64,000 nt of DNA, taken from assembly GCA_963767645.1 (NCBI GenBank), contig CAVYEW010000010.1, positions 248,001 to 312,000 on the forward strand, in the 5' to 3' direction. This document shows, piece after piece, positions 8,245 to 16,667 of the stretch. The stretch is from DATFDN01 sp963767645. GTDB taxonomy: Bacteria; Pseudomonadota; Alphaproteobacteria; Acetobacterales; Acetobacteraceae. Under the pieces are notes generated by a model. It saw nothing but the letters and a program-made list of their open reading frames with translations. It was not told where the DNA came from and did no database searches. The stretch's first letter is position 1; each line of letters begins with the position of its first letter. Position numbers and translations under genes: made by a program.

Positions 8245-9183
8245 CTAGACCGGCACGATGGCCGCCAAGCCACTGGCCAGCCGCTTCGCCACGCTCGGCA
8301 GCCCGGTTTCGGGCCCCAAGATGCAGGCCGCGCTCCCCTCTTCTCCCGCGGGCACCGGGTCTATCGCCTTCATCGTTCCCTCGTAGTCGAGCATGGCGCA
8401 GTAGCAGACCACATGATGGTTGCACCCGATATCGAAGCGGATCTTCGCCTCGGCTGTCGCCGGCTGGATCACCGTTCGGCGCGGCAGCGGTTCGTATCCG
8501 AGCGCGAGCGGCACGCGCGGCACCACATCCAGGAGGTAGTTGAACAACCGGTACTCGGCAACCGTGCTATCAAACAGATCGACGAACGCCTGGTCCCCGG
8601 TATGCGGCGAGGCGAACAGGCATGCGGTCATCCGGCCTGCCAACCCGGCGCGCGCCAGATCGAGCGTCAGATAGGTGGCGAGCGCCGCTCCCAGGCTGTG
8701 GCCGACGACCGTCAGCTTGCCTGCCGCTCCGACCGCCTGTGCAATGCCCGGCGCCGCCGGCCCGAGCGAGGCACCGGCCGGGGTCAGCAGCGCGAGGCTG
8801 GCATAGATGGTCCAGAATCCCTGTTCGACCGACACCGGGCCAAGCTCGCTCGGCAAGGCGAGCTGCGGCGCGTATGGGATCGGGGGGAACTGTCCGTCCT
8901 CGATCCACTCGACCAGCCCATCCGTGCCTCTGATGACCGCCACGAACTCGTCGGCGGCGCGCTGGGCGACGTATCCATAGTAAACCGTCTGATCGCCCAC
9001 GCGCAGCGGTCCTTGCGCGAAGACTGCGTCCTTCCCGCTCACGTAGGCGACAATCTTCCAGCCGGAAGCCGTCAGGCCCGGCGCCGGGTCGGGCGTGAGC
9101 GAGCCAGGCTTGGTGCGATGCATGTCCATGGCGTGCATGGCCAGCAGCCCGTACGCCGCGGCGACGGTGTTGGTGAAGGGCAT
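8245..9183 (-). CDS. Lipase class 3-type alpha/beta hydrolase
   Basis: A 312-residue alpha/beta hydrolase of the fungal-lipase-like (class 3) family, probably hydrolysing carboxylic esters. The nucleophile elbow GHSLG sits at about residues 158-162 within LTVVGHSLGAALATYLTLD, and a later ASPHTGD segment and His-containing tail complete the fold. There is no obvious signal peptide, although the N-terminus (NTVAAAYGLLAMHAMDMH) is mildly hydrophobic. The ATG at 9183 has AAGGGGGA upstream. It precedes the enoyl-CoA hydratase gene on the same strand, and the binding-protein genes upstream run the same way. Confidence 0.85.
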   Translation of the reverse strand: MPFTNTVAAAYGLLAMHAMDMHRTKPGSLTPDPAPGLTASGWKIVAYVSGKDAVFAQGPLRVGDQTVYYGYVAQRAADEFVAVIRGTDGLVEWIEDGQFPPIPYAPQLALPSELGPVSVEQGFWTIYASLALLTPAGASLGPAAPGIAQAVGAAGKLTVVGHSLGAALATYLTLDLARAGLAGRMTACLFASPHTGDQAFVDLFDSTVAEYRLFNYLLDVVPRVPLALGYEPLPRRTVIQPATAEAKIRFDIGCNHHVVCYCAMLDYEGTMKAIDPVPAGEEGSAACILGPETGLPSVAKRLASGLAAIVPV

Positions 9184-9234
9184 GGCATCCCCCTTCGCGT
9201 TGATGTCGTCCCACTCTGTGCGGAGTCCGTGGCC

Positions 9235-10431
9235 TTAGATGGCCACGCCCTCGATCACCTCGCCGAACCGCACCCAGGTCTTGCCGTCCCAGCGCGCGGG
9301 CTGCAGAGCGCGGCACGGGTGGTAGTTGGTGGGGCTGGTGTTGAGCTTGATGCCGGGCAGCAGCACCGGCACCTCCATGTCGTGGATGGAGGTCACGTGC
9401 TTCATGACATTCTCGCGGGAGAAATCGCCGTTGCACGCCTCCAGCACCTTCCACATCGAGTAGCTGGCGCCGTAACCGGCCACGTAGCCGCCGTCGGTGA
9501 TGTCGCCGCCCGGCACGTACTTGGTCATGAACTGCTTGAAGCCCTGCATCCCCGGATCGCTGTCCCAGGCTGGGTCGGCGGGGTCCTTCAGATAGAGCGT
9601 GCTGATGATGCCGATGCCGTTCTCCGCCCCGGCGGGGCGCATGACCGCCCCGACCGAGATCGAGACGTTGGTCAGGAAGAACATCGGCTTCCAGTTCAGG
9701 TCGTGGACCTTGCGGATGGCCTGCGCCGCGAATTTCGGGGTCGCGGCGATCAGCAGCGCGTCGGCGCGCGAGTTCTGCAGGTCGACGAGCTGGCTTTCCA
9801 CCGTGGCATCCGTCACTTCGTAGGTGACGGACTTGGCGACGCGCTGGTTCCAGTCCTTGCCCAGGACGTCGCGCACGCCGGTCGGGTAGTCCTTCCCGAA
9901 ATCATCGTTCTGATAGAGGATCGCGAGCCTGGCCTTCGGGTTCTCCTTCAGCATGTACTTGGTGTAGATCTGCGCTTCCGTGCGGTAGCTGGGCTGCCAG
10001 CCGATCGTCCAGGGAAACTGCTTGTAGTCGCCCCACTTGTCGGCCCCGGTTGCGACGAAGACCTGCGGGACCTTGCGCTGGTTGCAATAGCGTTCGATCG
10101 CCGAGTTGGTGGGCGTGCCGAGGGTGTGGAACAGGAAGTCCACCTTGTCCTCCTCGACCAGACGGCGGACCTGCTCCACCGTCCTGGGAGGGCTGTAGCC
10201 GTCATCGAGGGAGATGAAGTCGACCGGTCGGCCGGCGATGCCGCCCTGGTCGTTCACCATCTTGAAGAAGCCGACATCGGCCTTGCCCACCGAGCTGTAC
10301 GCCGAGGCGGGGCCGCTATAGGGCATGGTGTTGCCGATCTTGAGCGGCGCCTCGGCGGCGCTCGCGCGCCTGATGGCGGGCGCGGCGAGCAAGGCCGCGC
10401 CCGTGGCCAGTGTGGCTCTCCTGGTAAGCAT
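9235..10431 (-). CDS. Branched-chain-amino-acid-type ABC substrate-binding protein (paralogue 1)
   Basis: Periplasmic type I binding protein (398 residues) of the LivJ-like family that would deliver an amino acid, amide or aromatic acid to an ABC permease. The Tat-like signal LTRRATLATGAALLAAP ends near residue 30, followed by the opening strand LKIGNTMPYSGPASAYSSVG. The ATG at 10431 has GGGAGGT upstream, and the longer frame has no similarity. It is closely related to the products of 10516-11733 and 15160-16368: all share the KIGNTMPYSGP opening, RYCNQ(R/K)KVPQ and ILYQNDDFGKDY blocks. No permease or ATPase gene is adjacent. Substrate unknown. Confidence 0.9.
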   Translation of the reverse strand: MLTRRATLATGAALLAAPAIRRASAAEAPLKIGNTMPYSGPASAYSSVGKADVGFFKMVNDQGGIAGRPVDFISLDDGYSPPRTVEQVRRLVEEDKVDFLFHTLGTPTNSAIERYCNQRKVPQVFVATGADKWGDYKQFPWTIGWQPSYRTEAQIYTKYMLKENPKARLAILYQNDDFGKDYPTGVRDVLGKDWNQRVAKSVTYEVTDATVESQLVDLQNSRADALLIAATPKFAAQAIRKVHDLNWKPMFFLTNVSISVGAVMRPAGAENGIGIISTLYLKDPADPAWDSDPGMQGFKQFMTKYVPGGDITDGGYVAGYGASYSMWKVLEACNGDFSRENVMKHVTSIHDMEVPVLLPGIKLNTSPTNYHPCRALQPARWDGKTWVRFGEVIEGVAI

Positions 10432-10515
10432 CCGTGACCTCCCGTTTCCGCCCGAGGCATTCCGTCCCGGGGCGGCGGGAAGTCTGACTGGCCGCGCGCG
10501 GCCTGCCAAGCGGGG

Positions 10516-11733
10516 TCAGGCCGTCGCGCCCTCGATCAACTCGCCGAACCGCACCCAAGTCTTGCCGTCCCAGCGCGCGAGCTGCATCGCCGAGATCGGC
10601 CGATAGTCCTTCGGTGTCGTGCGAACCGTGATGCCCGGCAACAGGACCGGAACCGCCAGGTTCTGGATGGTGGTGGCCTGCTTCATGACGTTCTCGCGCG
10701 AGAAGTCGCCTTTGCACTGCTCGAGCACATGCTGCATGGTATAGGTCACGCCGTAGGCGAAGATGTAGCTTCCGTCGCTCATGTCGGCGCCGGGCAGGTA
10801 TTTCGCCATGAAGGCTTTGAACTCCTTCATGCCGGCGTCATTGTCCCAGGCCGGGTCTGTTGGATCCTTGAGATACTCCGTGGTGATGATGCCAACCGCG
10901 TTTTGTGGGCCGGCGGGATTGATGACGGTCCCGACCGAGATCGACACGTTGGTCAGGAAAAACATCGGCTTCCAGTTGATGTTATGCACGCTGCGAATCG
11001 CCTGGGCGGCGAATTTCGGCGTGGCGGCGACCAGCAGCGCATCGGCTCCGGAGGCCTGGAGTTGGGCGATTGGGCTATCGACAGTCGGATCGGATGTCTC
11101 GTAGGTGGCCGACTTCACCACCACCTTGCTCCAGTCCTTGCCCAGGATATCGCGCACGCCGGCGACATAGTCCTTACCGAAATCGTCGTTCTGATAGAGG
11201 ATCGCCAATTTGGCGTTCGGCTTCTCCTTCATCAGGTACTTCGTGTAGATCTGCGCTTCCGTGCGGTAGCTCGGCTGCCAGCCGATCGTCCAGGGGAACT
11301 TCTGGGGATCGTTCCACTTCGCCGCGCCGGTGGACACGAAAAGCTGCGGCACCTTCTTCTGGTTGCAGTAGCGCTGGATGGCGGAATTCGAGGGCGTGCC
11401 GAGCGTGTTGAACAGGAAGGCGACCTTGTCTTCCTCGACCAGCCGCCGCACGTCCTCGACCGTCTTGGGCGGGCTGTAAGCGTCGTCGAGCGAGATGAAG
11501 TTGATCTTGCGCCCGGCCACGCCGCCCTGCTCGTTCATCATCTTGAAGAACGCCCCGTCGCCCTTCCCGATCGAAGCATAGGCCGACGAGGGGCCGCTAT
11601 AGGGCATGGTATTGCCGATCTTGATCTCGGTAGCGGTGACGCCGACGGTGGTTTCCGCCCGCGCGCGTGTGCCGACCGTCGTGGCCAAGGTCGCGGCGAG
11701 GCCGCCGGTGACTGCCGCTCGTCTCGTGATCAT
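10516..11733 (-). CDS. Branched-chain-amino-acid-type ABC substrate-binding protein (paralogue 2)
   Basis: Second copy of the binding-protein family (405 residues), 84 bp upstream of paralogue 1 and in the same orientation, indicating tandem duplication. The Tat/Sec signal starts MITRRAAVTGGLAATLATT, and the mature protein opens IKIGNTMPYSGPSSAYASIG. The ATG at 11733 is preceded by GAGGAG, so the longer frame extending to 11910 is not used. The copies differ in surface regions (for example SVTYEVTDATVESQL in paralogue 1 against SATYETSDPTVDSPI here), which fits different ligands. A 12-bp palindrome lies about 115 bp upstream, in the likely promoter region. Confidence 0.9.
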   Translation of the reverse strand: MITRRAAVTGGLAATLATTVGTRARAETTVGVTATEIKIGNTMPYSGPSSAYASIGKGDGAFFKMMNEQGGVAGRKINFISLDDAYSPPKTVEDVRRLVEEDKVAFLFNTLGTPSNSAIQRYCNQKKVPQLFVSTGAAKWNDPQKFPWTIGWQPSYRTEAQIYTKYLMKEKPNAKLAILYQNDDFGKDYVAGVRDILGKDWSKVVVKSATYETSDPTVDSPIAQLQASGADALLVAATPKFAAQAIRSVHNINWKPMFFLTNVSISVGTVINPAGPQNAVGIITTEYLKDPTDPAWDNDAGMKEFKAFMAKYLPGADMSDGSYIFAYGVTYTMQHVLEQCKGDFSRENVMKQATTIQNLAVPVLLPGITVRTTPKDYRPISAMQLARWDGKTWVRFGELIEGATA

Positions 11734-12242
11734 GCCTGGATCGCTCCTCGTTGGCGCTGGACAGGGCGGCACTCTGTACGCACGCCGGCTGGGAGGCAAT
11801 CCACGTCCGTGAGCCGCGCTGTGGTCCGAGGCCGAGGCGCAAACTCCTACTATAGTAGTGGCGATCCATCCGCTCGGGAATCGGCGATGGAGACTCTTGT
11901 GCCGCGGCATGAGCGTAGGCGAGGCGCTGCGCCTAGCTTGCGATCGATAGCGAGAACGACACGATGTGGGCCGCTTTCGTCCTCGTCGGCTGTTCCTGCA
12001 ACCGCCTCCGCGCGCAGCAATCAGGAATTAGGGAGTGACGGTGGACTTTGCACCGTGGCAGCCGGTCTGGTCACGCCATCACGACGCCCTCTCCAGAAAA
12101 TGTTGGATCCCGGTTCCTTTCCCTGCTCCAGAAATCCGCGGAAGATCAATTCCTTCTCCGACCGGCGCCGTCCGCCGGCGAGCCCGCTTGACTCCCCGCA
12201 GCGGGCGTTTCTGGGCAAAATCTGGGCGGCGACGAAGCGCCA
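11734..12242. other. Non-coding stretch upstream of paralogue 2
   Basis: About 510 bp with no frame I can support on either strand. It holds the likely promoter of the minus-strand binding-protein gene and one short perfect palindrome, and it ends at the stop codon of the integrase remnant. It may be the left border of the decayed mobile element. Confidence 0.6.
11847..11858. promoter_or_regulatory. 12-bp perfect palindrome in promoter region
   Basis: CTACTATAGTAG is a perfect palindrome and contains a TATAGT hexamer usable as a -10 element on either strand. It sits about 115 bp upstream of the binding-protein start at 11733. It could be an operator overlapping a promoter. There is no direct evidence for binding. 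Confidence 0.3.
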
Positions 12243-12680
12243 TTAGGCCTTGGCGGTGCGCCGCATGAGGTCGTCGAGGTCGGACTGCTCGAAGGCGGCG
12301 TAGCGCTGCACCATCCTGATGCTCGACCAGCCGGCGATTTGGCAGAGCGCGCGCAGGTTGCCGCCGCGCTTGAGGAACCAGACCGCGAAGTGGTGCCGCC
12401 AGTCGTGGATGCGGAACCCCTCGATCCCATCTTTGCGGCAGGCGGTGCGATGCGCCTTGGTGAGCGGGTTGCCACCGGTGCGCCGCCTAGCGGCATAGGG
12501 CTTGCTCGCTCACTCAGAAACACCAGCCCGTTCTCCGGGCGTCCCTGCTTTTGCCAGATCGCGTGCAGGTGTCGCGGACCGCCGGACCCATGCCGATGCG
12601 CCGCGATTTGCCGGTCTTGGTCGTCGGCCCGCTCAGTGTCCCGCCAACGTCCGATGGTGGACGCGGCGAGGCTGTGCTTG
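12243..12680 (-). pseudogene. Tyrosine recombinase (phage integrase) remnant, frameshifted
   Basis: C-terminal catalytic half of a phage-type integrase, readable only by joining three frames. Going from right to left, a frame gives TKTGKSRRIGMGPAVRD (about 12640-12590), the next gives HLHAIWQKQGRPENGLVFLS (about 12585-12500), and after another shift near 12495 the third gives KPYAARRRTGGNPLTKAH and then GFRIHDWRHHFAVWF. It ends with the nucleophile box GWSSIRMVQRYA and a TAA at 12243-12245. The Arg-His-x-x-His signature and the terminal Tyr are still present, but no single frame spans them. The N-terminal DNA-binding part is not recognisable. It marks an old integration event. Confidence 0.8.
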
Positions 12681-12800
12681 CGCTCGCGGAGCCATGCGCC
12701 AAGCTTCGCGCGCTTCGCTCAACGGCATCGGTCCCAGGCATGCCTCAAGCTCGATCAGGCGCTCGGCATCGAGCGGATGCACCCCACCGGGGCGCGCTCT

Positions 12801-13442
12801 GTAAAGAGCAATGCACGCGCTGATGGTGACTGCGCGTTGTGAGGCAGGAGATACTGTGCCGGTCTCCTTTTCCGCGTGCCCGACCAGCCGCGCCCGCCCG
12901 GAGCCCGGAACCGTCCTGGCGTGCTCGATCGAATGCTCCGCCGGCATTGGCTGGAGTAACATGCACCTTTCGGACAACGCACCTACCGACGCGGATGATG
13001 GGCGCCAAGCCGAGATTGCCGGGCGGACCCGCGCCGATGTGATGGCCCTCCTGCGGTGCGAGCTGTGCGGTCAGTGCCTCCTGTCAGTGGCCCTGATTGA
13101 CGATCCAGCCCGGCATTCGCCGGCATGGATCGGTTCGGAGAAACCGAACGCAATTGGATTGGCAGCAACGCTTTTAACATGGGGAATACGAGTTCAAGTT
13201 CCATTGGCGTCGCCGAACAAATTGCCGGCCGCCAAAGCTTAAATTCCTAAGAAGAGGGGCGTCCAGCACCCTCCCATGTCTTTTTCGAGACGTGTTTATC
13301 TTTCTGACCGTCGCGCTGGACTGCCGAGATTGTGCCTGTCTCTGGCGGCTGTTAGCGGTCGCGCAAGCGAGCCAACCGAATGGCGGCGCGTGTGTTGCGC
13401 CCGCCCTCACGTGCCATTCAACAGCCGGAGATAGCTAGTCCA
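12801..13442. other. Gene-poor stretch beside integrase remnant
   Basis: About 640 bp between the integrase remnant and the sulfite-oxidase-type gene with no reading frame I can support. Several short frames exist on both strands but none shows a family signature. A weak tRNA T-arm-like string (GTTCAAGTTCC near 13192) was inspected and not accepted. It is probably residue of the same mobile element plus the promoter of the gene at 13443. Confidence 0.55.
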
Positions 13443-14759
13443 ATGCTGACAACCCTGTCCCGCCGGGGCCTCGCGCTCGGTGCCGCCGCCACGCTCGGCG
13501 CTTGGCCGCGTGCCGTTTTCGCCCAGGATGCCAGCACGTGCAACAATGTGCCGGAGGGCCCGACGGCGGAGCGGCCGCCGCCGCAGGTCTACTGGCGCAG
13601 CACCAGCGATCCCGAGCTGGCACTGGCGTTCCGCTGCCACGGCATGATGCCCGAGTTCTTGCGTGACGATATCACCCCGCTCGGGGTGCATTACCTGCTC
13701 AACCACTTCGCGATTCCCGACCTCAGCGCCGACAATTACGCGGTCGCGCTCGGCGGCAGGGTGCAGAATCCCAGGAAGATATCCCTAGCGGAGCTTCAGG
13801 GCCGCCAGCAACTCACCCAGGCGGTCACCATGGAGTGCGCGGGCACCGGACGGCGCTCGCTCAATCCACGACCGGTCTATGTCCCGTGGGACAAGGAATG
13901 CATCGGCACCTACGAATGGATCGGCACGCCGCTCGCCCCGTTGCTCCAGCAGGCCGGCATCGACCCGAGTGCGGTCGAGGTGCTGTTCAGCGGCTGGGAC
14001 AGCGGCGTCGATCTCGGCGTCGAGCACGTGTTCGAGCGCAGCCTGCCGATCGCCGAGGCGCTGCGCGACGAGGTCATGCTCGCTTGGGGCGCCAACGGCC
14101 AGCCGCTCTTGCCCGAGCACGGCTTTCCGCTGCGCCTGATCGTGCCGAGCTGGTACGGCATGGCCAGCGTGAAATGGCTGCGCGCCATCACCGTGCTCGA
14201 CGAACCGTTCCAGGGCGTGCAGCAGAAGCAGGTCTACATCTACGAGAAGATCAAGGACGACCCACAGGCGCTGCCGGTCCAACGTAAGCACGTCAACTCC
14301 GCCATCATGCCGATCGGCTATCCCGACCTGATGAGCCGCACCGCGTTCGTTGCCCCCGGAATATACACCGTGCGCGGGCGGGCGTGGTCCGGCTCCGGCA
14401 CTATCACCAACGTGGACTTCAGCACCGACGGCGGCGCCTCCTGGCAGGCGACGCAAATCCAGCGCACGCTCGGCGATCCGTTCGCCTGGGTCAACTGGCA
14501 GGCGCAGTGGCATGCCAGCGCCGGCGCCTTCGTGCTCGCCTGTCGCGCGACCGACGACACCGGCCAGACCCAGCCGCTTGATCCCGATGCCCTCTGGAAC
14601 CTCGGCGGCAACGGCGTGAACGAAATCGCGCAACTCCCGGTCCTGGTCCAGGACGGGGTCGGATCAGTGCTGAGCCAAATCCCCTGCCAGCCTCGGCTGG
14701 CGCTGCCGGGAGCCGACCTCCCGCCGGTCCCGGACGCGCACAACACCGCCGACGCCTAA
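13443..14759 (+). CDS. Sulfite-oxidase-family molybdopterin oxidoreductase (SoxC/SorA-like)
   Basis: Periplasmic molybdoenzyme (438 residues) related to sulfite dehydrogenases and SoxC. The N-terminus has a twin-arginine signal (SRRGLALGAAATL), as expected for cofactor-loaded export. The oxidoreductase domain contains the Mo-ligating Cys in TMECAGTGRRSLNPRP (Cys at about residue 131). The C-terminal part (about 310-410) is the Ig-like dimerisation domain (VDFSTDGGASWQ). The ATG at 13443 directly precedes the signal peptide, and a GGAG lies about 12 bp upstream. No haem partner subunit or other sox gene is nearby, so the electron acceptor and exact substrate (sulfite or another S compound) are unknown. 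Confidence 0.87.
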   Translation: MLTTLSRRGLALGAAATLGAWPRAVFAQDASTCNNVPEGPTAERPPPQVYWRSTSDPELALAFRCHGMMPEFLRDDITPLGVHYLLNHFAIPDLSADNYAVALGGRVQNPRKISLAELQGRQQLTQAVTMECAGTGRRSLNPRPVYVPWDKECIGTYEWIGTPLAPLLQQAGIDPSAVEVLFSGWDSGVDLGVEHVFERSLPIAEALRDEVMLAWGANGQPLLPEHGFPLRLIVPSWYGMASVKWLRAITVLDEPFQGVQQKQVYIYEKIKDDPQALPVQRKHVNSAIMPIGYPDLMSRTAFVAPGIYTVRGRAWSGSGTITNVDFSTDGGASWQATQIQRTLGDPFAWVNWQAQWHASAGAFVLACRATDDTGQTQPLDPDALWNLGGNGVNEIAQLPVLVQDGVGSVLSQIPCQPRLALPGADLPPVPDAHNTADA

Positions 14760-14947
14760 GGCGCGCGTGCCTACTCTCAGTCATTTCCATGAAAGCGGAA
14801 ATTCAGCGGAAGGCAAAAATGTGATGCGCAAGCCTGCATGCCCGCTTTCGGGGTCATGACGATACGGGCCAGAACAAGGGCGGCTAGGATGAAATGTTGG
14901 ACGGGTCCGCTGCGAAAGCCAATCAGGACCCGTCCGGTAGCACTTGG

Positions 14948-15073
14948 TCAGGTGATATGTGCTCGATGTGCGGTGCAAGCCGCGGCTGACTGGGACGTCA
15001 GTCCGGAACCGACCAACACAGACCCGCCGAGCCCGCCGACGATCAGAAGGGCGAGGACGATGCGCTTGAACAT
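14948..15073 (-). CDS. Small secreted or membrane-anchored peptide (41 aa)
   Basis: A 41-codon frame with a strong Shine-Dalgarno sequence (AAAGGAG, about 8 bp before the ATG at 15073). The peptide starts with a positively charged cap and hydrophobic core (MFKRIVLALLIVGGLGG), continues SVLVGSGLTSQSAAACTAH and ends in a short polar tail; it resembles a signal peptide or single membrane anchor with one Cys. It lies between the sulfite-oxidase-type gene and the third binding protein on the same strand as the latter, and has its own upstream spacer of 86 bp. Function unknown. The ribosome-binding site and the signal-like composition make it more likely real than random. Confidence 0.55.
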   Translation of the reverse strand: MFKRIVLALLIVGGLGGSVLVGSGLTSQSAAACTAHRAHIT

Positions 15074-15159
15074 GAAAATCTCCTTTCTCCCCGATAGAAT
15101 CATAGTCCGGACCGGTCGTAAATCCTTTCAACTCGCCGAGAGTAGCGGAGGGCCGGCGA

Positions 15160-16368
15160 TCAGCTCTCGATACCCTCGATCACCTTCCCGAACCGGACCC
15201 ATTTCGCGCCATCCCATTTCTGGAGCTGCATGGCGCGGATCGGGTGGTAGTTGGTTGGGCTGGTGTTGACCTTGATGCCGGGCAGCAGCACCGGCACCTC
15301 CAGATTATCGATGCTCGTCACCTGCTTCATGACGTTATCGCGTGCGAAGTTGCCGCCGCATCTGTCGAGGACGTGGTGCATGATCCGCGAAGCCATCCAG
15401 CCATAGACGTAGTTGCTGTCGGTCAGATCGGCACCCGGCATCTGCTTGGCCATGAATTTACGCCACTCGTTCATGCCCGGATCGTTGGTCCACGCCGGGT
15501 CCGTGGCATCCTTCAGGAAACCGCTCGTGATGATGCCTTTTCCTGCCTCTGCTCCCGCCGGCTTCATCACCGCGCCAACCGAGATCGACACATTGGTCAT
15601 AAGGAATAGCGAGTGCCAGCCTACCTCATGCACCCTGCGGATCGTCTGCGCGGCAGCCTTCGGCCCCGCCGCGCAGACGAAGGTGTCGGCGCCCGAGGAT
15701 TGCAAGCTGGCGACCTGCGAGTCGATCGTCGGATCAGTCACCTCGAACGAGACCGTCCTAATGACAAACTTGTCCCAGTCCTTGCCGAGGATATCGCGCA
15801 TCCCGGCCAGATAGTCCTTGCCGAAATCATCGTTCTGATAGAGGATCGCTACCTTGGCGTTCGGCTTGTTCTTCAGGATGTACTCGGCATAGATCTGAGC
15901 CTCCGTCCGGTAGCTCGGCTGCAAACCGATCGTCCAAGGAAAGGTCTGGTAATTGCCCCATTTGTCGGCACCGGTGGCGACAAAGAGCTGCGGCACCTTG
16001 CGCTGGTTGCAGTACCGCTCGATCGCCGAATTCGTGGCCGTGCCGAGCGTGTTGAACAGGAGATCCACCTTGTCCTGCTCGACCAGGCGGCGGACCAGCT
16101 CGACAGTCTTGGGCGGGCTGAAGCCGTCGTCCAGGGAAATGAAGTCGATCTGATGCCCGCCAACCCCGCCTTGGCCGTTCAACCAGGCGAAATACGCTGA
16201 TTCGGTCTTACCGATCGGAGCATAGGCGGAGTTCGGGCCGCTGTAGGGCATGGTGTTGCCGATCTTGAGTTCCGGCAGGCCCGCCTGCGCGCCCCTCGCG
16301 CGGACGGCAGCTGCAACGGCGGTGCTCGCGGCCGCACCCCCGGCGAGGAAGCCACGTCTGCCGATCAT
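15160..16368 (-). CDS. Branched-chain-amino-acid-type ABC substrate-binding protein (paralogue 3)
   Basis: Third member of the local binding-protein family (402 residues). It has a Tat-type signal (MIGRRGFLAGGAAASTA), then LKIGNTMPYSGPNSAYAPIG. The same internal landmarks as paralogues 1 and 2 are present: RYCNQRKVPQLFVATGADKW, AILYQNDDFGKDY and the C-terminal RWDGK/KWDGAKWVRFG motif. The ATG at 16368 is preceded by GGGAGA. It is separated from the tandem pair by the integrase remnant and the sulfite-oxidase-type gene, suggesting that insertions split an original array. No transporter partner is nearby. Confidence 0.9.
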   Translation of the reverse strand: MIGRRGFLAGGAAASTAVAAAVRARGAQAGLPELKIGNTMPYSGPNSAYAPIGKTESAYFAWLNGQGGVGGHQIDFISLDDGFSPPKTVELVRRLVEQDKVDLLFNTLGTATNSAIERYCNQRKVPQLFVATGADKWGNYQTFPWTIGLQPSYRTEAQIYAEYILKNKPNAKVAILYQNDDFGKDYLAGMRDILGKDWDKFVIRTVSFEVTDPTIDSQVASLQSSGADTFVCAAGPKAAAQTIRRVHEVGWHSLFLMTNVSISVGAVMKPAGAEAGKGIITSGFLKDATDPAWTNDPGMNEWRKFMAKQMPGADLTDSNYVYGWMASRIMHHVLDRCGGNFARDNVMKQVTSIDNLEVPVLLPGIKVNTSPTNYHPIRAMQLQKWDGAKWVRFGKVIEGIES

Positions 16369-16445
16369 TCGACGTCTCCCGATATGATCCCGGCGAGAAC
16401 TTTGGCGCGAGCGCAGCGCGGTGCGCAACCGGCTTGAATGGCGCG

Positions 16446-16664
16446 CTACAGCGGCTTGCGCGCTCGCTCGATCAGACGACTGAAGAAGCCGGGGGGCTTG
16501 GGCGGCTTGGCGACCTCGACCGTTTTCTGGCGGGCACGCTCCGCTTCGGCCTGCCGCTTCTCCTTCTCCGCCAGCCAGCGGTCCAGGCTCATGCCCGCCT
16601 TGGCGGCGCGGCGCTCCTCATAGGCCCGCTGTCCCTCGGTGAGTTGCCGCTCGACCTTCGCCAT
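16446..16664 (-). CDS. Small charged coiled-coil protein, function unknown
   Basis: A 72-residue, highly charged protein with a predicted central helix (RAYEERRAAKAGMSLDRWL, then EKEKRQAEAERARQKTVEVA) and a basic C-terminus (FFSRLIERARKPL). I do not recognise a named family with certainty; such proteins are common small hypotheticals in alphaproteobacteria. The ATG at 16664 (or the GTG just before it) sits immediately after the stop of the upstream LLM oxidoreductase gene, so the two are probably translationally coupled. Confidence 0.65.
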   Translation of the reverse strand: MAKVERQLTEGQRAYEERRAAKAGMSLDRWLAEKEKRQAEAERARQKTVEVAKPPKPPGFFSRLIERARKPL

Positions 16665-16667
16665 CAC

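Noticed and set aside
7885..10437. 850-codon plus-strand open frame
   Set aside because: Antisense to three well-supported genes (hydratase, lipase, binding protein); Arg/His/Gly-rich composition typical of shadow frames in GC-rich DNA.
12633..12977. Frame considered as integrase N-terminus
   Set aside because: No SAM-like DNA-binding signature and it changes frame against the catalytic part; kept out of the call.
13180..13215. tRNA-like T-arm (GTTCAAGTTCC) near the integrase remnant
   Set aside because: No acceptor stem, D-arm or anticodon arm can be folded around it; likely chance.
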